NCBI GenBank assembly: GCA_008711295.1
Contig: VUYV01000391.1
Location: 300,600-364,599, forward strand
DNA: 64,000 bases
Source of the DNA: Anarhynchus alexandrinus
Lineage: Eukaryota; Chordata; Aves; Charadriiformes; Charadriidae
Reading direction: 5' to 3'
The notes below the pieces were generated by a model. It saw only the letters and a program-made list of their open reading frames with translations, ran no database searches and was not told the DNA's origin. Of the stretch, positions 14,101-26,225 are shown in pieces (positions within the stretch are counted from its first letter, which is position 1; every line of letters begins with the position of its first letter). The position numbers and the translations under genes are program-made.

Positions 14101-17100
14101 TGGCTTTGCGTTGGAGCAGTGCTCCTGACAGTATCAGTAATAGGAAGACATCTATGACCCATCCTGGGGATGCAGAGTGCTGTACTGTTTTCTACTAGAG
14201 CTTCATATGGTCTAATTTTAAATGTTCCAATTAATGAGAAATTATGTCAGACCAGCAGCAAAAAGACACCAAAAGTTTCTGGACAACCCAGCCCCAAATA
14301 CAAATGAGCTCACCCCCTTTATCTGTCTACAAAGTGCTTTCCTGGTCATTTTCCTTCCTCCTTCGTGCTTACACCATCTGAGGTCACACCATCCTTCACA
14401 CCCTCATCTGCTCAGTTTTTGCTAATGACTATGTAACTGGAGAAACCCACCTGCTCCTTCTAAGAAAGTAATAAGTTCAGCAGCATGTAAGTGAGAAGGA
14501 ACAGTATAACCTTCTAAAGAAACACCAGTTCCTGCTCCTTTACCTCAGCAAATCAGTCCCATATCAGATATGTGGCTTTCCCCACATAAGGTCTTTCTGG
14601 GCTGGACATACACAGCTTCCAGAGCACGGTATGGCTTGCCTAAGACAAGCCTCCCTACAGCTGGATGGTCTCTCCCAAGTGTGGGTCATGTACATCTTCC
14701 CCAAGGAAGAACCCATCAGTTTGACCGTTGTACTATTTGGGATTCTTCAAAAGGAATGAATGACTGTGTTTGGCCCTTCTTGACCCACTTCTCCTTGATG
14801 GATTCAGGAGACAGGAAACATACGGAAAGAGAGACACAATTTTTATGAGCTCTTTCCTTTCCCCTCAACATTCTCCCTACCTGCCACACACACGCAGTGG
14901 GAAGGTTTTATCTGAAGCATAAATCTGAGCTGGTCCCTCGAAGAAAACATCAAATTTTTGCAACACTGGAACAAAAACCACAGAGTTACTCCATTAAAGG
15001 CAACAAAGTACCTAGACACAGGATCACAAAAGGATTCCCTTCATGTAAGGCTGGAGTCCCGTAAAGGAATGTGTTCATGAGGGAAATGCAAGGACTAATT
15101 AAAAACAGTGAAACCAAAGAAAGAATCCCCTTTCCCCCCCCACATATGAACAGTCTCACAGAGGTCTTTAGTGTATTCTCACTCTGTGCCAGCCTAGTTG
15201 TTAGCAGATACCTTCTCCAGGAATCTCCAGCACAATCTCCCTTGTGTTCATTTCTCATATTGGTCACTCCATACTCTACAGATTTGTGTTTAATCCCGGC
15301 TCTCAGGCAATAAACCTTAGTTTACAATGTTTGGCTATATATTGTTATACAGACAGAAACAAGCAAATTTTCCGTCCCATTCTTGTTCTCCATACTCCAT
15401 CTTACCGCGTTCCTCCACCTTAAAGGTACTGGACGCTTTTGGGTTCGCCACACTGATGGTGTAAGTTCCCAGAGAGAGTTCGGTAGCTAACTGGAAAGAG
15501 AGATCTGCAATGCCCTGTTTTGGTTTCACATCCAGCCACTGGCCAATGCGGTTTTGGTTTGGGTCCTGCAGTCCGAGGAAAGGAAAAAAGAAGCAGTCGT
15601 CAGCAACACCTGCTATCCTCTACCCAGAGCCCACTGGATTCAAAGGCGTTTCAGAGGCTTTCACAGGTTCCTGCTGTTTTTTTCCCAGATGGTGCTGCAG
15701 TGATCTGAGTGCTGGAGCACCAACAGAGGTGAACGCAACCCACCCAGGGTTATTCTAATCTGTACTGCCATCAAAATAGAAGGTGTGAAAGGTCCTGATA
15801 TTTAGGCTCTCCTGTCTTACGTAAAGATGAACTGTTAGAGTCAGCTAAAGCCTGGCTGGTGTTCCTGAATGTTGAAATGCACGGAAGGTGAACCATTTGG
15901 ATTGTCAATGCTTGTTAACAAGAAGCATGTGGAGAGAGTATGCACATGCATGTGTATACGCAGACCCTAAGAAAAGTAACTTTACTCAGTAAAAGAGCGA
16001 CCTAGGTATTATCCATACTGAAGTAACTTTCCTCATAACACCTGAGGAGTCTGAAACACCCACCTGGATTTCCACCACGGAGTACTGCAAAGCAAACAGA
16101 CAGCAATGTCAGAAACTGGCATGACATAGCAACCTGCATATAAACTTATCTTACCCACCTAGCCCACGTGCTGTGACAACACCACCGGTCACAAACATTA
16201 CAATACAAAGAGCTTGATCCTACCAAAACCAGGAGAATGGCTTTGAAATAGTACGGAAAATATGTAACATAAAAATCTGTGCTGTTCTTTGGATTTTCTT
16301 TTTGATACTTGAATTTTTAAGATGCACTTTGATAGATACTGTACAACTGTGAAAGCTAGAATTTACTATAAAAAAGGGAGAAAAATAGAGACTCACAAAT
16401 ACCATCATTCCAAATTCATAAATATTAAAAGGCATCAGTTTTGTTACATAAATCCCAAGAATCAGCAACACTGCATCGCCTACAGGAAGAATACACCCCA
16501 CATTTTTCTACAGCCAGGAGGCAGTAGGGGTGAAGGACGTGTGATTTAGGAGCGTGGGGCATAAGGAGGTAGGAGCAGAGGGGCTTGGGAGAGTGACTGG
16601 TCTGTAAACAGAAGGCCATAATTAATTCACATTATTCATCATTCTAAGCTTTCATGCAAGTTAGCATAGGCAGCTCCGTTTTCACTGAAACAAAAAAAAT
16701 ATGCAGGTTAACTATTTTCATAACTTGAATCTAATGACAATTGTAAAACAAAATATGTTGGTGAATGGCACCTATTTTATCTCTAACCCGTTTAATTCAC
16801 AAACTACATATGATAGCTTTAATGTTGCAGTGCACTCAAGTCTCATAACAGCTTTGCTTGAACATGACCTCTTTTGAATTTTCATCACAGCCTTATTAAC
16901 AGATATAATGACAATTTACTTACACATAGACATCAAACATTTATAGTCAAATATCTTCACGAACCAATTGTAGGCATGGAAGCAAATGCATTGTTTACTC
17001 TATTATCTAGTATAAGAGATATGACTTCTCTGTTGGGGGGGAGAAAGGAATGCATGATCCTAGGCTCTCATGAATAGCCCAAAAAAGGGGAAATCAAGTC

Positions 17101-20100
17101 AGCAATAAAGAAGCCCAAAGGATCTCTCCCTTTATTTCAGTCTAGAGGGATTTGATCCGACTCTGCTCACGTGTGCCCTTCAGTATTTATTTGTCATGGC
17201 ATGAATTCCCGTTGGCTCTCCTTAAATTGCTTCAGGACAGAATAATGCGAAATAGCTATAGCTGCTGGCTGCAGGTATAATTGCTTACCGTAGAAAGATG
17301 CTAGTCTTGCAGTTTCCTGGCTAGCACATATGCAAGTCTCTGGCAAATTCTCACTCCCTCGACACGGGGAGAATGAGCTGCTGCCAGCAGCAAGGCAGTA
17401 TCATTTGGTTATACTGTTTTCTCTCTTTTCTCTTTTTACGATCAGTTCGTGCATATCCCTCTCCATTAATTTTTCTTAAAACTTTGCAGGTGCGTCACAG
17501 CTTGCTTCAGACCCTCCTGCCACCCTTGGGGGCAACGCGCTCCACAAAGCACTGAGCTTCCCAGAGCTGCGGGAGGGAAGTTTTGGGTCTGCCCGAATCT
17601 ATACACAGCTTGTCTGGTAACGGTGCCCAGGATGTACCCAGAAGCCCTGCCTGTTTTTTTTTTTTGGGAGGGGCAGGTGCACGCAGCTCCCAAAATACAA
17701 CCAGCAGTGCCAACCCTCCCACCGGCCAGCAGCCATCCTGTGAGAGTGACAGCACAGCCGTCAGCAAAGAGGTGCTGCCGTTCCAATTCACTGTGGTCAC
17801 GGGTTGGCATTGGCCACCCCGGGTGCTGCAGGCTTTGGGACTGTCTCAGCCTCCACGGCGTGGGGCTGGCAGAGGAGGCAGAGCTGACAGAGGCACCCCG
17901 GAGACTCCCTCGCCTCCACTTAGGTGGGCTTTACCTTGCTGTTAACGGGAGCAAAATCTTCGGTCAACGTCACGATCCGAAACCTCACTGAAGGGAGAAA
18001 AGGGAGAAGAGCACATTATAGAGCCAGAGTGCATTCAGGAACGGACTTGCCCTGCACTTGCCTTACCTCAAAATCACAGCTCCCCACACAGCCCTCCCGG
18101 CAGCCCCCCTTGCCCCTTACCCAGCCCTTCCCACCACCTCTTCCTTCCCCACACGCAGTAGCAGCAGCACAGCAGCCAGCCTCCCAGTTTAGGGGCTTTT
18201 CCACAGGCTATGCCCAAAATTACTCTTATGTTTCCTCATCTGCAGCATGAGCAGGCCAGTCCTACCTGGCCCTGCCTGAGAAGACCATGTTCACGTCTGC
18301 TGCCTCTTCTGAACCAGCTCTGCTCCTAAAGCATGTGAGACTGACCCTTCCAGTTCTCTCCCACCCCTAAAATGTGGTGCGTGGATACATCACTCCAGAA
18401 GGCGACAGACCGCTTCCCCCTCTGTCCCCATGGGGGCTGCGTGGCACAAAGCACTTGGCACACCACTGAAGGGAAATTGAGATCAAAGTGCAGGCAGACC
18501 AAGGCAGAGGAACTGTCGGGGTGCTCCATGCAGAGTGCTCACCTGTCTGTCCTGGGTGATAGATGGGTTTATCCATCTGGATGAAGGTGCCTGTACCAGC
18601 CCTGCGGATCAGGACTTGCTTCTCTTCATTTGCACTGAAGTAGTGGCCATTGGAGATGCGCAGGTGGACAGTGCCCACCTCTTGGCTGCCTGCAGGTCGG
18701 GGGACCTAGGACGCAAAAGAGGAGCTACCAGGTTAGCAAGCAGCAGGAAAGGACAAGATGGCATCAGATCAGTGCTCTTCTCACTCCTGCTACACTGTGA
18801 GGCCAGCCTCTTCCCTGTCTTACTCTGAAGACCAGCACAGGGTGTCCCCTCAGTGACTGAGGGTTGTGTCTATGGAAGCACAGGAGACAACGTCTTTGCA
18901 CTTGGACAAGAGGAAAAGGGAGCCTCCTCTGGCACAGAAATTGTGTCTGCCCCCTTCACAGGGCCACTGTTACAGCCTGCATGGAGCAAGATGGGGAAGA
19001 CTCAACCCAAGGGAAGGAAAGTTCTATGTCATAAGGAACCTGTTTCCTGGCCTGTGTGGGTCATGGAGACTGAAATCCACTCATGTTCGTCAGTGCAAAC
19101 AAAGAAAATAAGGTTCATGGGTTTGGCAGATCAGAAAGCCTTGTGTTGAGATTGTGTGTGTAACCTCCCACGTCTTTCCTAGTCCTCCAGCACATTTTCC
19201 AGCCCTTAAAGAGAAGCTTGGAGAGAAGCAGATGTGATGAGAGGCTGTCTGAGACGAAAAGTCTGGCTCTTCCTGCACTATGATTCACAAACGACACCCT
19301 GTGACAGTGCTTCCTTCTCAGTGGAGAGAATGAGCTACACAGCTGCCATTTGGGTGCTTCTAAGCTCCTCCATCCTCCTCAGTCCCTTGGTGCTTAGCCA
19401 GGCAGCCCTCCCTCAGTGTGCCACCAGGGCAGACTGCGAGATACCCAGCAGGAACAGTATTATGCAGACAGACAAAGGCAGGGACCAAAGACACTACGCT
19501 CCCACTGAACACTCTCCCTGACTTTGCATTTGCCCCTTTCCATGCCCTCTTTCCTCCCGTCACCTTCATTGTCTATTTCTCTGGTGAGAGGAGTCATGAG
19601 CCAAAAGAGCATGCTGGGAGCTGCCAGGTAGAGGTCCCTGCCAAGAATGATCCCGACCTGAAATTTGGAGCACTCAAAGATCCAGTTGTTCCGGACAACC
19701 TTGCGGTAGAGGCTGAGGTTGCCAGATGGATGCACAAGAGTTAAGGCCACACGAATCGGCTTCTCCACCCCACGGAGGTCCAAGCACACCCTCTGGGAAG
19801 AGGGGTAGGGCAGTGCAGCTGGAAAAACGACCAGGTACCTCCTGCAGTGGGGAAACAAGACATCACATCCTGGGAGTAATCTCACCCACTCTTGGCACTA
19901 ATACTCTATGGTCTGAGGAAGCGGGAGGGTTTCCCACCTCTCTGGGGGTAGGAGGTGCTGCTCTGCTGGAGTGATAGGGAGAGATTAACAATGAGAGTGC
20001 GAAACTCTCACAAGGGTGATGGAAGGTATATAGTTAATGTCAGAAAAATAAAAGAGAAATGCTTTCAGGTGACCTCAGGTCACACTAGCTTGCATACGTT

Positions 20101-20851
20101 TTTGGAGGATGCTACAGCAGCACAGAGAAATTTATACAGTAGAGACCATCTCTGCTTCTGCAAAGGGAAACATTCTTAGGCATTCTCAGTCCACATGGAC
20201 AAGGCAACAGCGCTATGGGACTAAGAAATGGAGCAAGCTGCAAAGTTCAGGCTAGGGCCCGAATCCAAACCTGCCACGTGTCTGTGTTCATTCAGACCTG
20301 AGGTGGCAGCTGTGCAGTTCTGATCCCAAAGCTCTCTGAGGCTCTAGGTCTGTTTGGGCCCCACATCATAAGCTCAGGATTCTCTGCAGCTTTACTCCAG
20401 CACCTCAACAGAAAAGGATTCACCCTTCTTGCTTTGAGATAGCTCCTCTGGCAGCAGACTGGTTCATGCTTAATCATCCCCAGCCCTGCAGCCCTTTTCA
20501 TTTGCCCTTCACGGTATCCTACACCTTTCCCTTCAGGCTGCAGTCCCTCAGTCTTCTTGTTCCCACTGCTAGTCCTCACCTAGTTCTCGCACTGTGGCAA
20601 GATCCGTGGGAGAGGATTCCACCTTTAGGAGGACCTTGTGTTCACAACAAGTCTTGTGGCATACCGCGTACCCATGCCTATCCCTTCCAGGAGATGACTT
20701 GGAGGGTCCCACACTCTCTCCCTGCTGTCCTGGCCCCTCCCTCAGCATCACAACTATCAATCACGAGATTTTAAAATGGCACTTACGGTTGTGCCACTAT
20801 CCTCAGGGTGTAGAGCAGGCAGCTCAGGAGGAAGGGAGTCCACATTTTCAT
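299..20851 (-). CDS. Gene A: A2M/ovostatin-like proteinase inhibitor (3' end off window)
   Basis: This is a secreted thioester proteinase-trap protein of the alpha-2-macroglobulin family. A target proteinase cuts the bait region, the protein collapses around it, and the thioester can bond to it. Coding exons, all with AG acceptors and matching phases: 20787-20851, 19658-19841, 18543-18705, 17935-17987, 16064-16084, 15406-15565, 14881-14965, 13400-13511, 12262-12376, 11710-11819, 11047-11214, 10589-10819, 9842-9905, 9320-9465, 8878-9027, 8488-8640, 7416-7500, 6701-6815, 5800-6025, 5544-5670, 4837-4958, 4276-4330, 3552-3635, 2312-2488, 2094-2175, 1146-1302, 832-906, 299-461. They give about 1149 codons with no stop or frameshift seen. 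By family comparison about seven exons (end of the thioester domain, CUB, receptor-binding domain) lie left of base 1. Two donors are unusual: GC after exon 24 and GTCGGG after exon 2. It is similar to gene B throughout. Whether it is ovostatin or an A2ML1-type paralogue cannot be settled here. Confidence 0.93.
2312..2488 (-). other. Gene A exon 24: thioester exon with GC splice donor
   Basis: This exon encodes [23 protein letters not shown] is at 2418-2432, with the thioester Cys near residue 952 and the bonded Gln two residues on. In the family this internal Cys-Gln thioester reacts with the trapped proteinase. The exon must end in ...FLRN-G, because exon 25 resumes with the second and third bases of a Gly codon and then YQMQ. 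The only fitting donor is G|GCAAGT, a GC-AG intron. This gives 177 nt, the same as gene B. Reading on to the later GT (GTACAG) would break the frame with exon 25. Confidence 0.9.
3552..6025 (-). other. Gene A exons 19-23: MG7 and first CUB segment
   Basis: Exons of 226, 127, 122, 55 and 84 nt encode about residues 727-931. Exon 19 has the family pattern [19 protein letters not shown] followed by [19 protein letters not shown]. Exon 20 carries [18 protein letters not shown]. Exon 22 begins [16 protein letters not shown]. Exon 23 carries [15 protein letters not shown], which leads into the thioester domain. Each exon has exactly the same length as its gene B partner. Long spacers 2489-3551 and 4959-5543 are intronic and show nothing recognisable. 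Confidence 0.9.
6701..8640 (-). other. Gene A exons 16-18: bait region
   Basis: This is the proteinase-sensitive bait segment inserted in macroglobulin domain 6, about residues 610-726. Exon 16 (153 nt) begins [19 protein letters not shown] and ends PDIFNLFR. Exon 17 (7416-7500, 85 nt) begins [15 protein letters not shown] and ends TM. Exon 18 (115 nt) begins [14 protein letters not shown] and ends in the conserved [15 protein letters not shown]. Basic and bulky residues are scattered through it, as expected for a segment offering many cleavage sites. Compared with gene B, exon 16 is 36 nt longer and exon 17 is 63 nt shorter with almost no sequence match after KKP, so the two inhibitors should differ in target range. 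Confidence 0.87.
8878..13511 (-). other. Gene A exons 8-15: central macroglobulin domains
   Basis: Exons of 112, 115, 110, 168, 231, 64, 146 and 150 nt encode roughly residues 244-609 (late MG3 to early MG6). Recognisable family words include [10 protein letters not shown] at the start of exon 8, [18 protein letters not shown] in exon 11, [11 protein letters not shown] in exon 12, [11 protein letters not shown] in exon 14 and [19 protein letters not shown] in exon 15. Exon 13 is a 64-nt exon with KAGIVVRG. All eight are open and join in phase. Introns of 0.3-1.4 kb between them, including 12377-13399 and 13512-14880, hold no gene that I can see. Confidence 0.9.
14881..20851 (-). other. Gene A exons 1-7: signal peptide and N-terminal macroglobulin domains
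   Basis: Exon 1 starts [20 protein letters not shown], a short basic start followed by a hydrophobic core, which is a clear secretion signal. The ATG at 20851 is chosen because it opens this signal and the 65-nt exon then splices in phase to exon 2. Exons 2-7 (184, 163, 53, 21, 160 and 85 nt) make roughly residues 22-243, macroglobulin domains 1-2 and the start of 3. Exon 3 holds the family's [16 protein letters not shown] motif. The 21-nt microexon 5 (YSVVEIQ) is a family hallmark. The exon 2 donor reads GTCGGG, a poor match, but it keeps the family exon length of 184 nt. The longest intron, 16085-17934, is AT-rich and shows no repeat or gene that I recognise. Confidence 0.9.
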
Positions 20852-21018
20852 GGGAGACACCCAGAGAGGTGGATTCCTCTGGAGGGCCAGTCAGGAGAGA
20901 AGGTAAGGGTGCAGCTTCTCTCCTTCCAAGGTCTCCAGGCCACCTGCTGTTGTTGCCGTTTCTCCCAGGAAGCAGACAAGAAACCCCAAAGTTTCATTCC
21001 TTCTGCCTCATTCCTGTG

Positions 21019-21071
21019 TTTATAGTGCTGCAGGCACAGGGTTGTACCATTCAGGATGTTCCCCAGCCAAT
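21019..21071 (-). promoter_or_regulatory. Candidate core promoter of gene A
   Basis: On the minus strand an ATTGG (inverted CCAAT) at 21067-21071 is followed about 45 bases later by TATAAA at 21019-21024, set in CACTATAAACACAGG. This lies about 170 bases upstream of the gene A start codon, leaving room for a 5' UTR of roughly 140 bases. The assignment rests on motifs and spacing only. Confidence 0.45.
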
Positions 21072-24000
21072 CCAAGTCTTTTTGGACGCCAGCCTCTCTG
21101 TTCTCCTACTCCCCTGTGGATGGACCAGCATCATTCAGACAAATTTGCTTTTTATTTCACTAAGCAACAGCTTGTTTCCTGTTCACTGCACTGACCCTGG
21201 TTCCTGTGCCAGCTGCAGCCCCAGTCCCATTGTTTTGCCTCCAGCTGGATTGTCCCATGTCCCCTTGGCATGTGCACTCAGCTGGAGCTCACGGTGAACT
21301 CTTGTGGTCATACCGTCCTCAAGCTTTCTGCGTCTGTAGCTCCCAAGGCAGGTCTCAGCCTTGAACTGGAGACCAGGCTTTGCACAAAATAAGTATATAT
21401 TCAAAGTATATTCAAAAGCACTCTGCTCTTAGGCAGAGTGCTGCCTTACCCAGGAGGAGAGCAGAGGGAGCAGGCAGAGCTGGAGTCCTCACCTTATCTC
21501 TGCCCCGGGGGTATTTCAGTTTGGAGAGGAAATCTAACAGCTACAGTTCACTGCAGCTGTATCACATAGTCCTGCGTGGTCCGGTTCAGGCTCAGCTTAC
21601 ACACACGCATTCACCGCTGGAAATGAGGGTTGAATGTTGGTCAGGCAGGTCAAAAACTGTGCGGCTTGAGTTTTACAGGGTTTTCTCCAGCTACCAAGAA
21701 GCTGTGGCTCTACCCCTAGGTGACGGGAACACACACTACCTAGTTTGGGAGCCTCTTTCCGCATACTAACTTTATACCTGCTAGTCTACTGAACTTTTCC
21801 CTGAGTATCTTACCGTAATTGAAAAGAAAATTTGGTTCTTGAAACTACTTATTCTTAAAATAAGTAAGTTCTTCTCTTTTAGTGTAATGGCCATTTCATA
21901 TCAAAATACACCACTGGTTTATCCTCCAGTACCAAACTGAGTTCTTAAATACGTAGGGCCTAGCAATATTCGCCTTTTCTTTAGGAAAGATTGATACATA
22001 ACAAGGAAACTAGGGGTTTGGTGGCTTTTATTTACACACACACCCCCATAGTGGGCAGATAGAAATCCTTTTTTTTTCCCCTAGGGTTTGTTCAGCTCGG
22101 AGATGTTGGTGCCAACAGCTGAGAAAAAGGTGTAAGTGCACCTGGATAAACAAGTGAACAGGAACCGGAGCAAGAACGTGAATCAGCCTCTGACACGAGG
22201 CTGCCCTTCGTTTCTTCCCATGGGTCTCAAAAAGTACAGGCAGTGCCTGCTGAACAATCCCTGCTGACATTTGTTTGTTCGTACTAGATCCACAGCAGTT
22301 CCAAGGGGCAGCCAGATCCCTCATAACAGCACAGGCGCCCACAATGGCGAAGGTATTGAGGGTACTGACTCCAGCAGCCCTTTTGTGAGAGTGGACACCA
22401 AACACCTCTGAAGTTCTGGACTTCGCACTGATTGCAAACATACATCCTGAGCAGTCAACCCCATCCAACTCCCAGACGATGAAGCAGAATGAATGTTGGA
22501 GCAGCAAAAGCAAAGTCGCAGGTTTGGTGGGCATGGTTCATCCAGCTCAGCCCTATCTCCCTCTCCCATTACTGGCATGCTGACCAGCTGCTAATGGCCA
22601 GGAGGCTCTTGGGAAGCGAGCACCTCTTAGCAGGGCACTGCACCCACTGACACTTGTGGCAGGCCACACGGTACCCAGCTGCTGTCTTGTGCTGAGATGC
22701 TTCCCCAGCCCACAGACCCACTGACCACTTGGCCCAGAGGCAGGCAAGAGACACACAAGCAGTAGAGACTTTATGTGTGGCCCTGGAGGCAGGCAGTCCT
22801 CGGTGCTCAAGCAGCAGAGATGATCACAAGGTAGATGAAGCGTGGATACCACCAAGCCTCCAGGTTGAATCATCTCAACCCCCTAGTTTTGTGAAGGATA
22901 AACAAATGAGTGTGACTTTTGACGCTTTCTGGTCTAAGCAGAGACAGGGAAGCTTGGGCTGCAAAGAAGTCAATATGTTTTGTACAAAAGTGTTTTTTTC
23001 TATGTCTTCAAATTCTCCTAGAAGACAGTCACCTCTCTCTAAATGCTTTCTAGTAGCCAGACATCACAGGTACTACAGTTTAAGTCCAAGAAAGAACATT
23101 TTGAAGGACCCAGAAAAGATGTTAAGTAAGTCGGCAGAGACAGTGGGATGGATACTGAGTCAAAAATGTCACTACATGCAATTTTTACACAGAGTCCATG
23201 TACGCATATGCATGAGTGGGGGTTTCTTTAGTGTGTGAACTCCTCCTGCAGTAGTGAGGTCAGGCAGAAGCTACCCCTCCTGGGGTCAGTAAGGAGTAGG
23301 TAGAATACATGTGTGTAGCATTTACTTTCCCAATAAACCTCTGTTCCAGGGACTTTTATTAAACCTGTCGTCTGTGCTTTGCTAAGCATTGCAAAACAGA
23401 TGATAAGAACACAGTGGCATTGGCAGTTATAAGTGGGGTCTTTCCTGCTCCACTAGAGCCCAAGCTCAAGCCAGTGGTGCTCTCCAAGTACCACTACCAA
23501 GTGTAGACCTGACTGGCTCCAGTTCTGCTTTTTTATATCAGCAAGGACAGACGATGCCAGAGGTAAGGACAAGAGGGAGAGGAGACATTTGCGAAGAAAG
23601 CTGCAGTATCTGCAAAGTTGTTTTTTAAAAGCTTCAGAGATAGTAGCATTCTGGCAAAAATCCTGTTCCGCAGACTTAGGCTCTGCATTGCTCATGGACT
23701 GCTGAGGAAACGCAATAAAGAGAAGGAAAAAGCACCTGTTTAAACAAACTTGCAGAAAGAGGGAGAAAGTGACACCTGGAATGAAGCCAACCTCAGCGCA
23801 GCCACTTCTGGCACTGCACCGGGCACTGGTAATGCCTAACTGCTGTGCTGAATTTATGCATTTGTTCTGGTCCTCTTAACCTGCACATGAAGCATGGAGC
23901 AGGCTTTCAGCAGTTTGCCTTGCTGGCAGATCTCAGTGCGTTATGGAGAGAGCTCGCTCTTAACCAAAAGAACGTGCAATACTTGTGTCTTTGCCTCACA

Positions 24001-24263
24001 GAGGGGACTTCACTGTTACTCTGGAACTTCAAAGTTGAAATTTAAACACACTTTCCAAATCCCTCCCTTTAAACCACCACAAATCCCAGCCTTGCTGTAG
24101 GGTCTGGTCTGGAAAACTTTCAGGGCTGTAGCCAAATCCAGATGCTCAACCCCCACCCCCTCTCAGACCTTCCACTCCTAAGCCTGATATTGCGCTTAAA
24201 TATCACGCTCTCACAGCCAGCTCTAGCAAGGGTCTGTGGAGACCTGTCTCTCTATACAGGGAC

Positions 24264-24690
24264 ACAGAATCACAGAATGGTCAGGGTTGGAAGGGACCTC
24301 TGGAGATCCTCTAGTCCAACCCCCCTGCCAGAGCAGGGTCACCTACAGCAGGTTGCACAGGACAGTGTCCAGGCGGGTTTTGAATGTCTCCAGAGTGGGA
24401 GACTCCACAACTGCTCTGGGCAGCCTGTTCCAGTGCTCTGCCACCCTCGAAGTAAAGAAGTCCCTCCTCATGTTTAGATGGAACTTCCTACATTCAAGTT
24501 TGTGCCCGTTACACCTCTTGTCCTATCACTGGGCACTACTGAAAAAAGATTGTTCCCATCTACCTGGCACCCTCCCTTTAAGTATTTGGAAGTATTGATA
24601 AGATTCCCCCCCTCAGTCTTCTCTTCTCTAGACTAAAAAGACCAAAGTTCCTCAGCCTTTCAACACTGCCCAGCTTGAAGGTCCCAGATC
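24264..24690 (-). repeat. CR1-type LINE fragment (reverse orientation)
   Basis: It reads 'cacagaatcacagaatggtc' then 'ggttggaagggacctctgg' and 'ccaacccccctgccagagcag', the reverse complement of a CR1 3' end. The text runs on through 'gaagtccctcctcatgtttag' to 'ctcagcctttcaac'. It is fairly complete and lies in the spacer between genes A and B. Confidence 0.92.
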
Positions 24691-25291
24691 ACGAGCTGGA
24701 GTTCCTCAAATCATGACGTTTGATTTTAAAAAGCAGTGATAGATGTCGAATTTTCACATGCCCTGTGGTTGTTGAATGGCCCTTGCATCTCCTTGTCACG
24801 TGACAAAGACCCTGTTCACTCTCCAGTAGCTCATTAGCAGGGAACCTTCAGCCCTGGGGCACCATCCCTGCCTGACAACTCATGTTTGAATTGTCCCGTG
24901 CAAGACACAGCTTCACAGGAGCTGCAGAAACTAAAATTACTCCCCTTCCTCTTTCTATGCTAGGAGGACAGAAGTTAATCTGCGAGACACACAGCAGGGT
25001 AGATTTAGTTTATATCCGTGTAAAGTGCAGAATCAGCCAAGGCCTTAATGCTCAGCTACATCTGTGTGCAGTCGGTGATGCTCAGTGGGATCAGTCTCTG
25101 TGAAGGGCGAGGGGTCCTCACCCCATACCGATGGCTGCACGACGCTGCTGGAGTGGAATTCAGTGCTGGAAGAAATTAATGCCAAGCGCGCAGTTCAGCT
25201 ACGCTCTCTCTGGAACAGTACTCTCCTCCAAGGTAATCCTCTGTCACGGAATCCAAACACACACCACAGTACCCAGATTTGTGACTTATAT

Positions 25292-25297
25292 TTTATT
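25292..25297 (-). terminator. Candidate polyadenylation signal of gene B
   Basis: An AATAAA on the minus strand is the first one I find downstream of the gene B stop codon, about 930 bases on. Exon 35 has a good GT donor (G|GTAGGT) just after the stop, so a short 3' UTR exon between here and 26220 is likely, as in the family's usual last exon. I could not fix its acceptor. Confidence 0.35.
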
Positions 25298-26225
25298 TTC
25301 ATTCATTTACAAGCAAGCAAATCCCTGGATTAAAACAATCAGAATGAATCAGACACCCCAAAGAATTCACCAGAAAACGGCTGTCAGGATGACTTGGGCT
25401 GGGTTTAGTCCAGAAATCCAACTTGAGATCTGTCCCAGCACCAATATCCCAAGCCCACTGAGACATGACTTTCCAGGTGACGCATGCCCCATCATATCAG
25501 AAGCAATAATGCAGCAGCCTTGCTGTCTCAGGGTATCTCGCACTAGTGGGATCCCTGTGGGCTGAAACAGTGGACAGTAAGGGAGCAGACCAAGTCCTTG
25601 GAGAAATGAGAGCAGGAAGAGGGAGTAACCCACCGAGAAATTAATATGACCCAAATTATTAACTCTGGGATGCTAACAGCTAGGGAACGCAGGCTCTCAC
25701 TAAGGTCTCTAAAAGAAAGCGTTTCTCTGGTTTGATCCAGTGCCTTTGTTTTATCTCAGCCCCTTCCCAGGAAGAGGTGGGACTCTCCACACCCAAACAG
25801 AGTAAGCTGAAACTAGTACAGTGAATTCTGCTTGGAAGTTCTTCCGGAACAGTGCATACCATCTATAAGCACTGTCACTTATCTGGCAGGCAGACCCAGG
25901 CACTATACCAGCCCAGATAGCCCTGCACAGTGTCCCAGAAAATGCACCCAACTAGTCCTTCACAGCATGGACACATTAATCACTTCATGTCCTGCCTACA
26001 GGGCAATCCAGCAAAGACTACATTACAAAGTCCAGCAAAGAGAAGGAAGAGACTAAAGTCCCTGCAGGCCTAGGGAATTCTAGATATAGTCCTAGATGAT
26101 GGGAACATGCTGTATCAGAGATACACAGGGGTCCTCTGGGAAAGAGAGAGGTGGTTGAGTTGCAGACAAAACATCACAAGGCTGCCAGGTCTGTACAGGG
26201 GCTGAGGAAGGAACTCACACCTACC

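Larger units (their letters stand above)
20852..26225. other. Intergenic spacer between gene A and gene B
   Basis: Apart from the gene A promoter candidate at its left end, the CR1 at 24264-24690 and the probable 3' UTR of gene B at its right end, I recognise no gene here. Two ORFs of about 168 codons are open near 22028-22534 (minus) and 22729-23238 (plus). Neither has a recognisable domain or splice context. A short CA/T-rich stretch lies at 22031-22080. Confidence 0.6.

Noticed and set aside
17583..17991. Overlapping plus-strand ORFs of about 120 codons near gene A exon 4
   Set aside because: GC-rich intronic sequence with a T-run at 17647-17660; the coding frame of exon 4 is on the minus strand.
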